A DNA stretch of 64,000 nt from M3007 sp031373665 (GTDB lineage: Bacteria; Bacteroidota; Bacteroidia; Chitinophagales; Saprospiraceae), in contig JANMMZ010000038.1 of the NCBI GenBank assembly GCA_031373665.1, forward strand, positions 1-64,000. Reading direction: 5' to 3'. A model generated the notes under the pieces. That model saw nothing but the letters and a program-made list of their open reading frames with translations. It was not told the DNA's origin and did no database searches. A program made the position numbers and the translations under genes. Positions 1 through 8,593 of this stretch are shown piece by piece. The stretch's first letter is position 1. Each line of letters opens with the position of its first letter.

Positions 1-1667
1 TTAGTTTTGGCAGTCACTACTTTAAATCGTTCCAAATCAATAGGATGATTCCACTGGGGCTGGTTTGGGGGTGGGGGTGGCCGATCTTCATAATAAGCGA
101 TGACTTTGTCTAAGGCCATATAGGCTTCTACATCGCGGGGCATTTGCAGTTTAGACAATGATGCCTTGAGGTCGTCTAAGCGCACAGAGTCGCGCATGGT
201 TTTAAAGTTGAGCGTCGGATTACTTAACCCTTCGGCACCAGAAGCGATCATGCCTACATCACCAGTATTGACCAATGCCCTCAGGAAGAAGTATAATTCG
301 CGGCGAACACCTTTGGCGCCTTCTCCAAAAAAGCCGTAAAAATTGGGTATTTGAGCAATACCCAGTATAGCCTCCGAAGCAGCCGATTTTACAGCCGCAT
401 GTGAATCATTGAAGCCTTTATCGTGTATCCAACGATAATTCCAAGCAAATTCAGCAAGCCCACCCAGACAAGCGGCGCGCTCGTAGGGGTTCTTGGATTG
501 TTGAAACATTTCTTTCAATCTAAAATTGACATAGTCCTTTGATTCCGGTTCTGTTTTACCTGAAAGATATTTATTGGACGCTCGGTACAAAGGTATTTGG
601 GTGAGGAGGGGCAAGGTCGGATTGTCTTTAGCGATTCGCCAGTAAAAATCTCCATCGGTAGCCCTACCATTGGCAACAAAAAACTCGGCAGCGGTACGAC
701 TCACATGGGCGTTATTTACAAAAAGTAGTGGCACAACGAGCGATCGTACGGTATCGTAATTAAACTTGGCCATAGCCTGAATCAGGTTGCATTGCACGCG
801 CCAATCCTCTTCGGTCGAAATCACTTTTGAAAGGATGGCAAATGCGGGACCACTCGTAGATTTGCCGAGCCCCCGCGCCAAAGCCATCCGAATATCGGGC
901 GACCCAGTGGCGCGTACATATGCAACAGCCAACTTGGTTGCTTGCGCACTATCGGGGGCGATGTCTTTGGTACGAGCCAAATAATTGGCCGCTATCACCC
1001 TTGCTGGCACGGGCATTTTTTCGTTGGCTACATAATTGACCATCTTATCGGTACCGGTGGCATCGGTGATACCACGCAGACCGAAACGGTATATAGCCCT
1101 GCATTGGCCTTCGAGCAGGAGGGTGTCGCTGGGTAGATAGGTGGAGACCGCAGCAATGTTTTTGAGACTGGCTAAGGTGCCGCATTTGCCAATAGCCTCC
1201 AGTACTACAGCATTGAACCGTTGGTGCTGAGAGAGGGAGTCTTTGGCATCAAATGCTTTTATCAGTAAGGGTTCGCACTTGGGTTTTCCAATCTGTCCCA
1301 AGGCAAAAGCAGTTACAATCCGCACTTCTTCTACTGGATCAGAGAGGAGGGGCTGCAACGCTTCAATCATATTGGAGTCGCGGATGGAAGCGAAAGATAA
1401 GGCCGCCACGTAACGTAAGGTAGCATCTTTACTGCTTAAATAGCGGCGCAGGCTGTCTATTTTATGCTCATCACGGAAGTTGTATAGCTCTTGCAATTTT
1501 TTATTGCGCAAGTCTATACTGACTTTCCCTAGTTTGGTTTCATTTTCTGAATACTCAGGTGGGGTACATTGGGTGCTGAATAGGCTGACACCCAACACTA
1601 ACACCATGAACAGGTTAAGGTATGAGATATGAATTCGGTATTTTGTATTCTGAATAGTACGGAGCAT
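1..1667 (-). CDS. HEAT-repeat protein, 3' end cut by window (probable N-terminal part of a cyclophilin-type peptidylprolyl isomerase)
   Basis: An open frame runs from the ATG at 1667 to the window edge, 555 whole codons without a stop. The N-terminus has a hydrophobic export segment ending near a Cys (FSTQC, an imperfect lipobox), so a periplasmic or membrane-anchored protein is likely. Residues about 45-300 are helical pairs with HEAT-like consensus (for example 'DPVEEVRIVTAFALGQIGK'), and a second helical block extends to about 510. A proline run (RPPPPPNQP) then precedes the cut. In Bacteroidota this arrangement is commonly followed by a cyclophilin PPIase domain; that domain would lie outside the window, so this part is inference. 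A TACTTTTG box lies about 17 nt upstream of the start. Confidence 0.75.
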   Translation of the reverse strand, partial: MLRTIQNTKYRIHISYLNLFMVLVLGVSLFSTQCTPPEYSENETKLGKVSIDLRNKKLQELYNFRDEHKIDSLRRYLSSKDATLRYVAALSFASIRDSNMIEALQPLLSDPVEEVRIVTAFALGQIGKPKCEPLLIKAFDAKDSLSQHQRFNAVVLEAIGKCGTLASLKNIAAVSTYLPSDTLLLEGQCRAIYRFGLRGITDATGTDKMVNYVANEKMPVPARVIAANYLARTKDIAPDSAQATKLAVAYVRATGSPDIRMALARGLGKSTSGPAFAILSKVISTEEDWRVQCNLIQAMAKFNYDTVRSLVVPLLFVNNAHVSRTAAEFFVANGRATDGDFYWRIAKDNPTLPLLTQIPLYRASNKYLSGKTEPESKDYVNFRLKEMFQQSKNPYERAACLGGLAEFAWNYRWIHDKGFNDSHAAVKSAASEAILGIAQIPNFYGFFGEGAKGVRRELYFFLRALVNTGDVGMIASGAEGLSNPTLNFKTMRDSVRLDDLKASLSKLQMPRDVEAYMALDKVIAYYEDRPPPPPNQPQWNHPIDLERFKVVTAKT

Positions 1668-1683
1668 TGCTTACAGTTTAGGG

Positions 1684-1691
1684 CAAAAGTA
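1684..1691 (-). promoter_or_regulatory. Candidate -7 box for the HEAT-repeat gene
   Basis: Read on the minus strand this is TACTTTTG, matching the Bacteroidota -7 consensus TAnnTTTG, 17 nt before the ATG. No clear TTTG -33 box is seen at the right distance, so the call is weak. Confidence 0.3.
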
Positions 1692-1972
1692 AGAAAGTAT
1701 TGGTAAATGGAGCGCATCCAGACCGAAAAGGATTTGAAGATAACTCCTAAAAACGAGAGATTTAAGAGACTGTTTAGAAAAGTGTTCCAAACACAAGGCA
1801 AAACAAGAACTTTGCACATGACAAAAATTAAACAAGATCTGATATTTTAACTTGGCTAGGAGACGACACAGAGCGGCACCAAAAGTTGCTCAAGGTTTAT
1901 ACCAATCTAGCAGAAACAATCATATATTTCGCCAAATTAGCCTGTCCGATATGCCAAAATCCGACATTATAC

Positions 1973-1991
1973 ATTTTTTCGACGAAAAAAT
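1973..1991. repeat. Short perfect inverted repeat next to the -33 box
   Basis: Arms ATTTTTTCG and CGAAAAAAT are separated by a single A. The right arm ends where the candidate -33 element (TTTG, 1991-1994) begins, so it could be an operator for the operon starting at 2063. No U-rich terminator context is seen. Confidence 0.45.
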
Positions 1992-2023
1992 TTGGAAGCA
2001 AGCAGCAATTACCTGTACCTTAG
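1991..2023 (+). promoter_or_regulatory. Candidate promoter for the lipoprotein/peroxidase operon
   Basis: TTTG at 1991-1994, a 21-nt spacer, then TACCTTAG at 2016-2023 (one mismatch to TAnnTTTG). The ATG follows 39 nt later at 2063. Confidence 0.4.
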
Positions 2024-2062
2024 TGTCTTGATAGTATCATTTTAACTAAGGATCTAAGACCC

Positions 2063-3388
2063 ATGAAGTTTTTACTACACCTTTCTATTTTATTGCTAAC
2101 CGGTTTACTACTGAGCACCTGCAAAGAGCAAATCGAAACGGATAACACTGACAAGAAATTCCCATTGATCTTACGCGCCGAGCGACAAGGCGATGGCGTT
2201 AAACTTAGTTGGGATCCAAGCAACGTCTCTAATTTCGATAAGTACATCGTTGTCCGCTCCTTTGAGCCTCTTCCTTCGGGCTTACGCCCCACCTTTCAGG
2301 GTGGCCAATTCAACATCGTGCATGAGTCCAGCAGTCAAACCAATACCTCTTTTATAGACAATAATGTGCCGATAGTAGATCAAATTTTTTATAAGATCTA
2401 TATCGCTTTTGACAATCGTTTTGTAGAGAGTGACAACATAAAAGTCGAATTCAACAATTTCATCCTCCAAGGCAATGCTTCAGTAATTCGGTTCTTGCCA
2501 GATTCCAACTGGGTGCTTTATAATGATGAGTTCAACACCCAGATCAAGTTGGTTAATTATGAAACCAGTAAACTAATTTCAGAGGTTCAACCACAATCCA
2601 TTATTGGTTTTGATAATATGGTCGTGGAATTTTATGAAAAAGACGGAAAGACCAACTTGCGATGGTGGGCCAACTTAGGCATCCAAAATTACACTTTGCC
2701 CAATTTATCATTGGGATCTAACACCAGTACAGAACAATTCCCAGGTTACGCTATGGCTATAGGTTCAGGCAATCATATCTATACTACCCAATATGACTAC
2801 ACCAATGCTTTTACGGTGCGCAACAAAAACACCTTGGCTATTATAAAAGGATATTACCGCAGCGAATATTACCTTAGGAGATTAGTCACGATTCTTGATC
2901 CTGCCACAAACCTTATACTAGAGACTTCACAATCAAACTCGACTACCTTCAATGTAAATTCTACCTCTGCCTTATTGACCAATATTAAGGAGAAGTTTGT
3001 ACCCGTGCAGGCAGGATTACTCGCTCAAATTGTTATATCGCCCGATCGCCAATATTTTATCAGGGATGCATTAGGCGAAATCTATGACCGAGACTTAGAA
3101 ACCAACCAAAAAATACCGCTTACCCAAAGCCCATTTGGATCTACTTTTTTACAAGACGCTAGTTTTAGTCTAGATGGTCAATACGTGTATGCTCAAGTAT
3201 TTGATCAGTCACAAGGTGCTATTAGCATTAGAAAATTTGCATTTCCAAGTATGGAATTGGTGGGAGAACGGGTTCTATCGGGTATAAATCCGAAAAGGAT
3301 TCAAGCAGTACAAGGAGGGGTTGTAGTGGTTGCTAATATTAGTACTAATCAGGGTAATGCCGTATTTATCAAAAAATTTGAACTTTAA
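2063..3388 (+). CDS. Predicted lipoprotein with FN3-like domain and beta-propeller-like region, function unknown
   Basis: 441 residues. The N-terminus is a lipoprotein signal (hydrophobic stretch then LLLSTCKE, Cys about residue 20), so it should be membrane anchored. Residues about 35-130 resemble a fibronectin type III fold (LSWDPSN, FDKYIVVR, IFYKIY). The rest looks like repeated beta strands with propeller character, for example 'VISPDRQYFIRDALGEIYDRD' split over about 330-350 and 'ASFSLDGQYVYAQVF' near 375. No catalytic motif is visible. It starts an operon with 3431-4102 (42-bp gap) and the di-haem peroxidase at 4134 (31-bp gap). I do not recognise a named family; structural or binding roles are guesses. 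Confidence 0.8.
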   Translation: MKFLLHLSILLLTGLLLSTCKEQIETDNTDKKFPLILRAERQGDGVKLSWDPSNVSNFDKYIVVRSFEPLPSGLRPTFQGGQFNIVHESSSQTNTSFIDNNVPIVDQIFYKIYIAFDNRFVESDNIKVEFNNFILQGNASVIRFLPDSNWVLYNDEFNTQIKLVNYETSKLISEVQPQSIIGFDNMVVEFYEKDGKTNLRWWANLGIQNYTLPNLSLGSNTSTEQFPGYAMAIGSGNHIYTTQYDYTNAFTVRNKNTLAIIKGYYRSEYYLRRLVTILDPATNLILETSQSNSTTFNVNSTSALLTNIKEKFVPVQAGLLAQIVISPDRQYFIRDALGEIYDRDLETNQKIPLTQSPFGSTFLQDASFSLDGQYVYAQVFDQSQGAISIRKFAFPSMELVGERVLSGINPKRIQAVQGGVVVVANISTNQGNAVFIKKFEL

Positions 3389-3430
3389 TCTCTTCCACCA
3401 ACCCACGTTAACTATATCAATTGTCAGACT

Positions 3431-4102
3431 ATGAAACAAGTATTAATACTATTGTTGCTTTGCATCGGATCGTATAACATAAATGCCCAAGAAGAAGAGG
3501 AGAAACGCCCTAAAAAGCCGTTTCGTCACGAATTAGGCATCAATTCTAATGCTCTTTTTGACAGATTGGCACGATTTCAGCAGGACTCAAGTGCCAGAAA
3601 CCCTTATTTAATGACTTATAGGGTATCAAGAGGGCATTGGGGTATTGGTCTGTCGGGCGGCGGCACCTATCAAAAAAATCGTGCAGCCCAAAAAGGTTTC
3701 GCCGATTCTGAGTCAGATATTAAATGGAGTACCGATCTTAGATTGGGGGTGCATTACAGGAATGAATTGGGGCGCGGGTTTTGGGGTTTATTCGGTTTTG
3801 ATGCAGTAGCGCAGCGCAGTCGAGAGGAACAGTTAATTGATAGTGGATTTGATGTCGTGCAACGATTGAGCCAGTCAGAATCCATCGGCGGAGGGCCTAC
3901 CATTGGTCTGCAATGGTGGATGACCAAACGACTGGCGCTTGGCACAGAAGCAGGGTTTTATTGGGTATATGGTACTAATGAAACCGCCAGAATTTTTAAA
4001 AATTTTCCTGAATTGGATGATTCCATCAATCAGGACGAAACAACGAATCTTAAAACCTTGTTGCCAGCAAGTATCTTTCTGGTTTTCAAGTTTGGAAAAT
4101 AA
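3431..4102 (+). CDS. Predicted outer-membrane beta-barrel-like protein, function unknown
   Basis: 223 residues with a clear signal peptide ending in NINAQ, followed by an acidic/basic linker (EEEEKRPKK). The mature part alternates aromatic and polar residues in strand-like blocks (HWGIGLSGGGTY, LRLGVHYRNEL, FWGLFGFDAVAQ, GPTIGLQWWMTKRLALGTEAGFYW split across strands) and ends ASIFLVFKFGK with a terminal aromatic. That pattern is usual for small outer-membrane barrels. It is the middle gene of a three-gene operon between a lipoprotein and a di-haem peroxidase. The partner or ligand is unknown. Confidence 0.75.
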   Translation: MKQVLILLLLCIGSYNINAQEEEEKRPKKPFRHELGINSNALFDRLARFQQDSSARNPYLMTYRVSRGHWGIGLSGGGTYQKNRAAQKGFADSESDIKWSTDLRLGVHYRNELGRGFWGLFGFDAVAQRSREEQLIDSGFDVVQRLSQSESIGGGPTIGLQWWMTKRLALGTEAGFYWVYGTNETARIFKNFPELDDSINQDETTNLKTLLPASIFLVFKFGK

Positions 4103-4133
4103 TTTTTTATTCACATCTTAAAATTTTTGGACT

Positions 4134-5252
4134 ATGAAGTGGAACCAACACTTTAGTTTGGCTTGCCTGACGCTCGGAGCGGTCTTGCTGCTTGCCAACT
4201 GCAAGAAAGACGATGCTACTATTTATAAGTATCAGTCCGATGCACTAAACCTTCCGGCTCAAGTAAGTAATTACAGCAAGCCTACGCTCCCCAATCACTT
4301 AGGAAACCTGTCAAGTACCGTACAATCAAGGGTATCTGATCACGGGGCTACCCTAGGCAGGGTATTGTTTTATGATACCAAACTATCACTCAACAACAAA
4401 ATCGCCTGTGCATCGTGCCACCATCAAGAAAACGGATTTGCCGATCCTGTGGCATTCAGCAAAGGCTTTGACGGCGGTAAAACCCTCCGCAATGCCAGTT
4501 CTATCGTCAACTTAGTATCACAATCCAATTTCTTCTGGGACGCTCGCGAAACTGACCTAGCACAAATGGTATTAAAGCCCATCGAAAACCATATCGAAAT
4601 GGGTTTGGACAACATGGAGGCGCTTCAGCGCAAATTAAAAGAAGTAGGATACTACGACGAACTGTTTGAAAATGCCTTTGGCGACAAACAAATCACCCCA
4701 GAGCGCATTGCAGCGGGATTGAGTCAGTTCTTATCTTCTATGGTGAGCGGTGGTTCCAAATTTGATCAAGCGACCCCCGGAACTTGGGGCGGCATTGACC
4801 TCAGCACCCTCAATCAACAAGAGGCTCGCGGACACGATCTGTTTTTTGGTAAGGCCACCTGCGCCAGTTGTCACAATCCAGTGGATAACTTCTTTGGTGG
4901 CGGTCAAACATGGGCTGATATTGGGCTAGAGGTGAACTATACCGACAAGGGCTTGGGAGAAAATCAACCCAACTCAGATGGATTCTTTAAGATCCCTTCT
5001 TTGCGCAACGCAACGCTGACGGCACCTTACATGCACGATGGCCGCTTTGCGACCCTCATGGATGTAGTAAACCACTACAGCGATAACATTCAAGCGTCTG
5101 GCAACCTAGATTGGCGGTTAACTGGTGGCGATGGGCTACCACTTAAAATGAATCTTACACAAACGGAAAAAGAAGACCTGATTGCATTTGTCAGTACCTT
5201 AACCGATCCGACATTTGTGGCTGATCCTAAGTTTTCAAATCCATTTAAGTAA
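4134..5252 (+). CDS. Di-haem cytochrome c peroxidase (CCP/MauG family) lipoprotein
   Basis: 372 residues. A lipoprotein signal ends at Cys23 (LLLANC), which places the protein at a membrane facing the periplasm or outside. Two c-type haem sites are present: CASCH at 92-96 (the peroxidatic haem half) and CASCH at 243-247 (the electron-transfer half), with Met300 in APYMHDGRF as the expected distal ligand of the second haem. Length and motif order match bacterial cytochrome c peroxidases, which reduce hydrogen peroxide with electrons from c-type donors; the MauG branch instead modifies proteins. It is the last gene of the operon, 31 bp after the barrel-like gene, and a strong terminator follows at 5281. 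Confidence 0.92.
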   Translation: MKWNQHFSLACLTLGAVLLLANCKKDDATIYKYQSDALNLPAQVSNYSKPTLPNHLGNLSSTVQSRVSDHGATLGRVLFYDTKLSLNNKIACASCHHQENGFADPVAFSKGFDGGKTLRNASSIVNLVSQSNFFWDARETDLAQMVLKPIENHIEMGLDNMEALQRKLKEVGYYDELFENAFGDKQITPERIAAGLSQFLSSMVSGGSKFDQATPGTWGGIDLSTLNQQEARGHDLFFGKATCASCHNPVDNFFGGGQTWADIGLEVNYTDKGLGENQPNSDGFFKIPSLRNATLTAPYMHDGRFATLMDVVNHYSDNIQASGNLDWRLTGGDGLPLKMNLTQTEKEDLIAFVSTLTDPTFVADPKFSNPFK

Positions 5253-5280
5253 TAGGGTAACCTTAAAATATTTATAAAAA

Positions 5281-5315
5281 AAGAGCCGCCTCACTTCGAG
5301 GTGGCTCTTTTTTTA
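5281..5315 (+). terminator. Intrinsic terminator after the peroxidase gene
   Basis: A 12-bp stem (AAGAGCCGCCTC / GAGGTGGCTCTT, one G-T pair) with loop ACTTC is followed by a T run. The arm sequence recurs in the terminator after glnN at 31144. Confidence 0.9.
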
Positions 5316-5401
5316 TGTATAACACCTGCCATTTGGCAGCCTCTAAATCAAATGGCGCTTCTACCAGCAAAAAGGATGCTTTGCCTGCTATCGAAAAAAC
5401 C

Positions 5402-5433
5402 TTGCCCACAATATCAAAACACCCCTACCTTTG
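5402..5433 (+). promoter_or_regulatory. Promoter of yidD
   Basis: TTG at 5402-5404, a 21-nt spacer and an exact TACCTTTG at 5426-5433. The ATG at 5456 lies 22 nt downstream, which supports that start over the longer upstream frame. Confidence 0.6.
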
Positions 5434-5455
5434 CGCAAACCACACAACCCGTGCT

Positions 5456-5698
5456 ATGCGTATATTCAAACTACCGTTCATCCTATTAATAAGGATTTAC
5501 CAATTGACGTTGTCGCCCTTATTGGGTACCAGCAAATGCAGATACCAGCCCACGTGCTCGCATTATGCACTGGGCGCAATAGAAGAATGGGGCCCAATTA
5601 AAGGCGTTTATCTATCTGTAAAGCGGATACTGCGGTGTCACCCATGGAGTAAACACCCCATGTATGATCCAGTACCCAAGCGGGAAGAGAAGGCTTAG
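5456..5698 (+). CDS. yidD: Membrane protein insertion efficiency factor YidD
   Basis: 80 residues from the ATG at 5456. The frame is open further upstream (to 5315), but the extra 47 residues are not YidD-like and contain the promoter. The family signature is complete: an amphipathic N-terminus, then YQLTLSPLLG, CRYQPTCSHYALGAIEEWG with the conserved cysteines, and KRILRCHPWSKHP near the end. YidD is a small protein at the cytoplasmic face of the inner membrane that helps YidC insert proteins. It is usually near rnpA/yidC, but here it stands alone, convergent with the CBS-domain gene. Confidence 0.93.
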   Translation: MRIFKLPFILLIRIYQLTLSPLLGTSKCRYQPTCSHYALGAIEEWGPIKGVYLSVKRILRCHPWSKHPMYDPVPKREEKA

Positions 5699-5716
5699 CG
5701 CTAGGCCACTAAGTAC

Positions 5717-6379
5717 TTACATATTCATATAATTCATAAAGGAATCGTACCGCTCTTTCAGCGCGTCGGAGTATTCCACCTCACCAAAGGTCTCTTTGAC
5801 CAAATAGTCATGGCGTTCCAACGATCCAATAACCCTGCCTAAATCGTGGCGATTGAGTTTGAGGGTCAGTTCTATGTTTTCAGGATCGGAAGTAGAGGTA
5901 ACAAAAGCACTGAGCACTTGTACATTCTCATCTTCCACAATGTGGCTGATGGTAGAGAGCGAGTAATCGCGCCTAGCCATTTCGAGCACGATGACAGCCC
6001 CATATTCAGTTAATGAGGCCGTATGCGCAAAATACCGAAGCAGGTCATTTTGCGAGATCAAGCCCAGGTAATTTTCTTCGGAGTCCACGACCGGAATCAC
6101 CGTCAATCTGTGGTTGCCCATGAGCCGCATCACATCCAAAATGTGGTCATTTTCTTGGGCCGCATGGCGAGGCATCATATTAAAATCAAACGTATTCAGC
6201 GGATCACTGAGTTTATGATTGAAAATATCCTCTTCCGAAATCAGCCCCATATAATGGGTGCCTTCTATGACAGGCAAGTGCTTGACATGGTAGTCATTCA
6301 AAAAATGGAAAGCATCGCGGCCTGTCTGGGAGGTCATGAGTGCTGGAATATCGTGTGCGATCAAAGATTTGGCTGTCAT
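5717..6379 (-). CDS. CBS-domain pair protein with C-terminal ACT-like region
   Basis: 220 residues. Two CBS motifs are visible, about residues 5-65 (HVKHLPVIEGTHYMGLISEED) and 70-135 (LTVIPVVDSEENYLGLISQ), each ending in the typical GLIS turn. Residues about 140-205 (YSLSTISHIVEDENVQVLSA, then IELTLKLNRHDL) look like a beta-alpha-beta-beta ACT-type regulatory module. CBS pairs bind adenosyl nucleotides and report energy or nucleotide state; no enzyme domain is attached, so its output is unknown. It is 22 bp downstream of xth and is probably the last gene of the minus-strand operon from uridine kinase. Confidence 0.85.
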   Translation of the reverse strand: MTAKSLIAHDIPALMTSQTGRDAFHFLNDYHVKHLPVIEGTHYMGLISEEDIFNHKLSDPLNTFDFNMMPRHAAQENDHILDVMRLMGNHRLTVIPVVDSEENYLGLISQNDLLRYFAHTASLTEYGAVIVLEMARRDYSLSTISHIVEDENVQVLSAFVTSTSDPENIELTLKLNRHDLGRVIGSLERHDYLVKETFGEVEYSDALKERYDSFMNYMNM

Positions 6380-6401
6380 ATTCTAATTCAAAAAAACAAT
6401 A

Positions 6402-7166
6402 CTATAAATCAATGTCAATGACCACCGGACAGTGGTCTGAATGCATGGCATCGGTTAATTGCCTTACCGATCTTAGACGCGACACTAGGTTATCCGTAAC
6501 AGATTGGTAATCAATACGCCATCCTTTGTTGTTCGCACGGGCGTTGAACCGATAAGTCCACCAACTGTACTCTACCAACTCGGGGTTCATAGACCGAAAC
6601 GCGTCCGTGAATCCGTTTCCAAACCAATGGGTCATCCATTCGCGTTCTTCGGGCAAAAAGCCCGACGTTTTCTTATTGCCTTTGGGGTCGTGAAGGTCAA
6701 TTTCCTGATGGGCAATATTATAATCGCCCACAATGATAACATGATCCCTTTCAGCGCGTATTTGCTGTATAAAAACGTAGAAATCTTCTAAAAATTTTAT
6801 TTTAATAGCCTGCCGCTCATCGCCGCTCGTGCCCGAAGGAAAATAGCAGTTCAAGAGGGTCAAGTCATCAAAATCAGTGCGCAATATACGGCCTTCGGAG
6901 TCATATTGATGTATTCCACAGCCTTTAATCACTTGAGTAGGGGCTTTTTTTGAAAATGTTGCCACCCCACTATACCCTTTTTTTTCGGCTGAATACCACT
7001 CGTGGTGATATCCCAGTGCTTTCAATTCCAAGAGTGGCACATCCGACTCCATAGCCTTTACTTCCTGCAAACAAATAATGTCGGGATTTTGTTCCCCAAG
7101 CCACTCCCAAAAGCCTTTAGAAATAGCCGCTCTAATACCATTTACGTTGTATGTTATAATTTTCAT
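6402..7166 (-). CDS. xth: Exodeoxyribonuclease III (AP endonuclease family)
   Basis: 254 residues, the normal length for ExoIII. Conserved motifs appear in order: NVNGIRAAISKGFWEWL, DIICLQEVKA with the metal-binding Glu, GDYNIAHQEIDL, and DHCPVVIDIDL at the C-terminus with the catalytic Asp-His. The enzyme cleaves abasic sites and removes 3' blocking groups in base-excision repair, in the cytoplasm. Its ATG overlaps the stop of the upstream aldehyde dehydrogenase by 4 bp, so the two are translationally coupled. Confidence 0.95.
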   Translation of the reverse strand: MKIITYNVNGIRAAISKGFWEWLGEQNPDIICLQEVKAMESDVPLLELKALGYHHEWYSAEKKGYSGVATFSKKAPTQVIKGCGIHQYDSEGRILRTDFDDLTLLNCYFPSGTSGDERQAIKIKFLEDFYVFIQQIRAERDHVIIVGDYNIAHQEIDLHDPKGNKKTSGFLPEEREWMTHWFGNGFTDAFRSMNPELVEYSWWTYRFNARANNKGWRIDYQSVTDNLVSRLRSVRQLTDAMHSDHCPVVIDIDL

Positions 7167-8593
7167 AAGTCTCCGTGTGCGATCAATTTTTTCTCTAAAT
7201 ATTCATGCAAACCCTCCTCTCCGCACTCATAGCCTAGGCCGCTTTGTTTCCAGCCCCCAAAGGGTGCTTCTATCGCATGTGCTGCCCACTCATTGATGCC
7301 TACGATTCCAAACTCCAGTGCTTCTGATATTCTAATAGAGGCACGCAGGTCATTGGTCCAAAGGTAAGCGGCCAGCCCGTATTCTGTATCATTAGCCAAA
7401 TCAATGGCTTCGGCTTCGGTATCAAATGGAGTCACTGACATGACAGGGCCAAATATTTCACGCCGAAAAATGGGATTGTCAGGGCGAACATCAGCCAGTA
7501 CCGTCGGTTCATAAAAATACCCCTTGTCGAGGTGGGGCGGCTTTTTGCCACCACACATCAAGGTTGCGCCTTGAGCCACACTATCTGCTACGATATTGGC
7601 TACTTGGAGGCATTGGTTGGCATTGATAAGCGGCCCGAGTTGGGTGCCAGTTTCTGCGCCGTTGCCGACCTTTAACTGTGAAAAGGATTCGGCTACTTTT
7701 TCACAAAAAGCCTTATAAATACTACGGTGTACGATGAAACGCTGGGGCGACACACACACTTGACCGCAATTGCGCGATTTGGCCAAGGCCGCCGAAGGCG
7801 CAAAAGTTTGAACATCCATATCTGGCATCACAATGCACGGTGCGTTGCCACCCAATTCTAACGATAGTTTGGTGTGGGTCTTTGAGGCTTGATCCAGCAG
7901 GATTTTCCCGACCCGGGTACTGCCGACAAAATGTACTTTTTTGACCTCTATTCGTTCCATAAAGGCTTGACCAATGGCGGAGGCATCGCCCAATACCAGA
8001 TTGGCTACCCCGGCAGGAATACCGGCTTCTTCCAACAGTTCCATCAAGGCCATAGCTGTCAAAGGAGTATATTCGCTGGGCTTGGCTACAAAGGTACAGC
8101 CAGCGGCCAAGGATGCTGCCCAAACTCGGCAGATGTTCCAGACTGGAAAATTCCAAGCCGTGATGATCCCAATCGCGCCAATGGGCTGATTGATGACCGA
8201 CATCCGTTTGTTATTGCGGCTGGCAGGTATGGTACGGCCATAGGCGCGTTTGCCCTCTTCGGCATACCATTCAAAAAACTGTGCAGCCACTGTCCATTCA
8301 CCAATCGCTTCTGCTAAGGGCTTACCCGATTCAGAAACAGTGATGGCACCAAGGGTTTTGGCTCGGCTGCGCATCAGTTCCGCTACTTTTTTCAGTAGGT
8401 CGGCTCGTTGCCAAGCATTGGTTTTTTTCCACTTAGGAAAGGCTTTAGCAGCGGCATCTATGGCCAATCTGGCATCAGACCCATCGCCAAAAGGGACAAT
8501 AGTTACAACGGCCTCCGTGGCAGGGTTTAGTACCTCCCAAGTATGACCATTGGAGGCATCGCACCAATTTCCGTCTATGTAGTTTTGGTTCAT
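7163..8593 (-). CDS. NAD(P)-dependent succinate-semialdehyde dehydrogenase-type aldehyde dehydrogenase
   Basis: 476 residues, full length for the ALDH superfamily. Visible motifs are the cofactor site AWNFPVWN and FVGSTRVGK, the catalytic Glu in LELGGNAPCIV, and the catalytic Cys in NCGQVCVSPQRF. The N-GQ-C-V form and the EAIGEW / FFEWYAEEGKR block fit the succinate-semialdehyde dehydrogenase group, though substrate choice in this family cannot be fixed from sequence. It sits between uridine kinase and exonuclease III with 4-bp overlaps on both sides; the functional link among the three is not obvious. Confidence 0.9.
   Translation of the reverse strand: MNQNYIDGNWCDASNGHTWEVLNPATEAVVTIVPFGDGSDARLAIDAAAKAFPKWKKTNAWQRADLLKKVAELMRSRAKTLGAITVSESGKPLAEAIGEWTVAAQFFEWYAEEGKRAYGRTIPASRNNKRMSVINQPIGAIGIITAWNFPVWNICRVWAASLAAGCTFVAKPSEYTPLTAMALMELLEEAGIPAGVANLVLGDASAIGQAFMERIEVKKVHFVGSTRVGKILLDQASKTHTKLSLELGGNAPCIVMPDMDVQTFAPSAALAKSRNCGQVCVSPQRFIVHRSIYKAFCEKVAESFSQLKVGNGAETGTQLGPLINANQCLQVANIVADSVAQGATLMCGGKKPPHLDKGYFYEPTVLADVRPDNPIFRREIFGPVMSVTPFDTEAEAIDLANDTEYGLAAYLWTNDLRASIRISEALEFGIVGINEWAAHAIEAPFGGWKQSGLGYECGEEGLHEYLEKKLIAHGDL

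Larger units (their letters stand above)
1668..2062. other. Divergent intergenic region, 395 bp
   Basis: It separates the minus-strand HEAT gene from the plus-strand lipoprotein operon. It holds a candidate promoter for each direction and a perfect 9+1+9 inverted repeat at 1973-1991. No convincing gene was found. Confidence 0.6.

Noticed and set aside
1850..2035. Possible coding remnant before the lipoprotein operon
   Set aside because: A short frame is open but matches nothing recognisable; considered chance.
5315..5455. Upstream extension of yidD
   Set aside because: The added residues do not resemble the family, and the region contains the promoter.
7722..8156. 144-codon frame inside the aldehyde dehydrogenase gene
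   Set aside because: Out-of-frame shadow of a clearly conserved gene.
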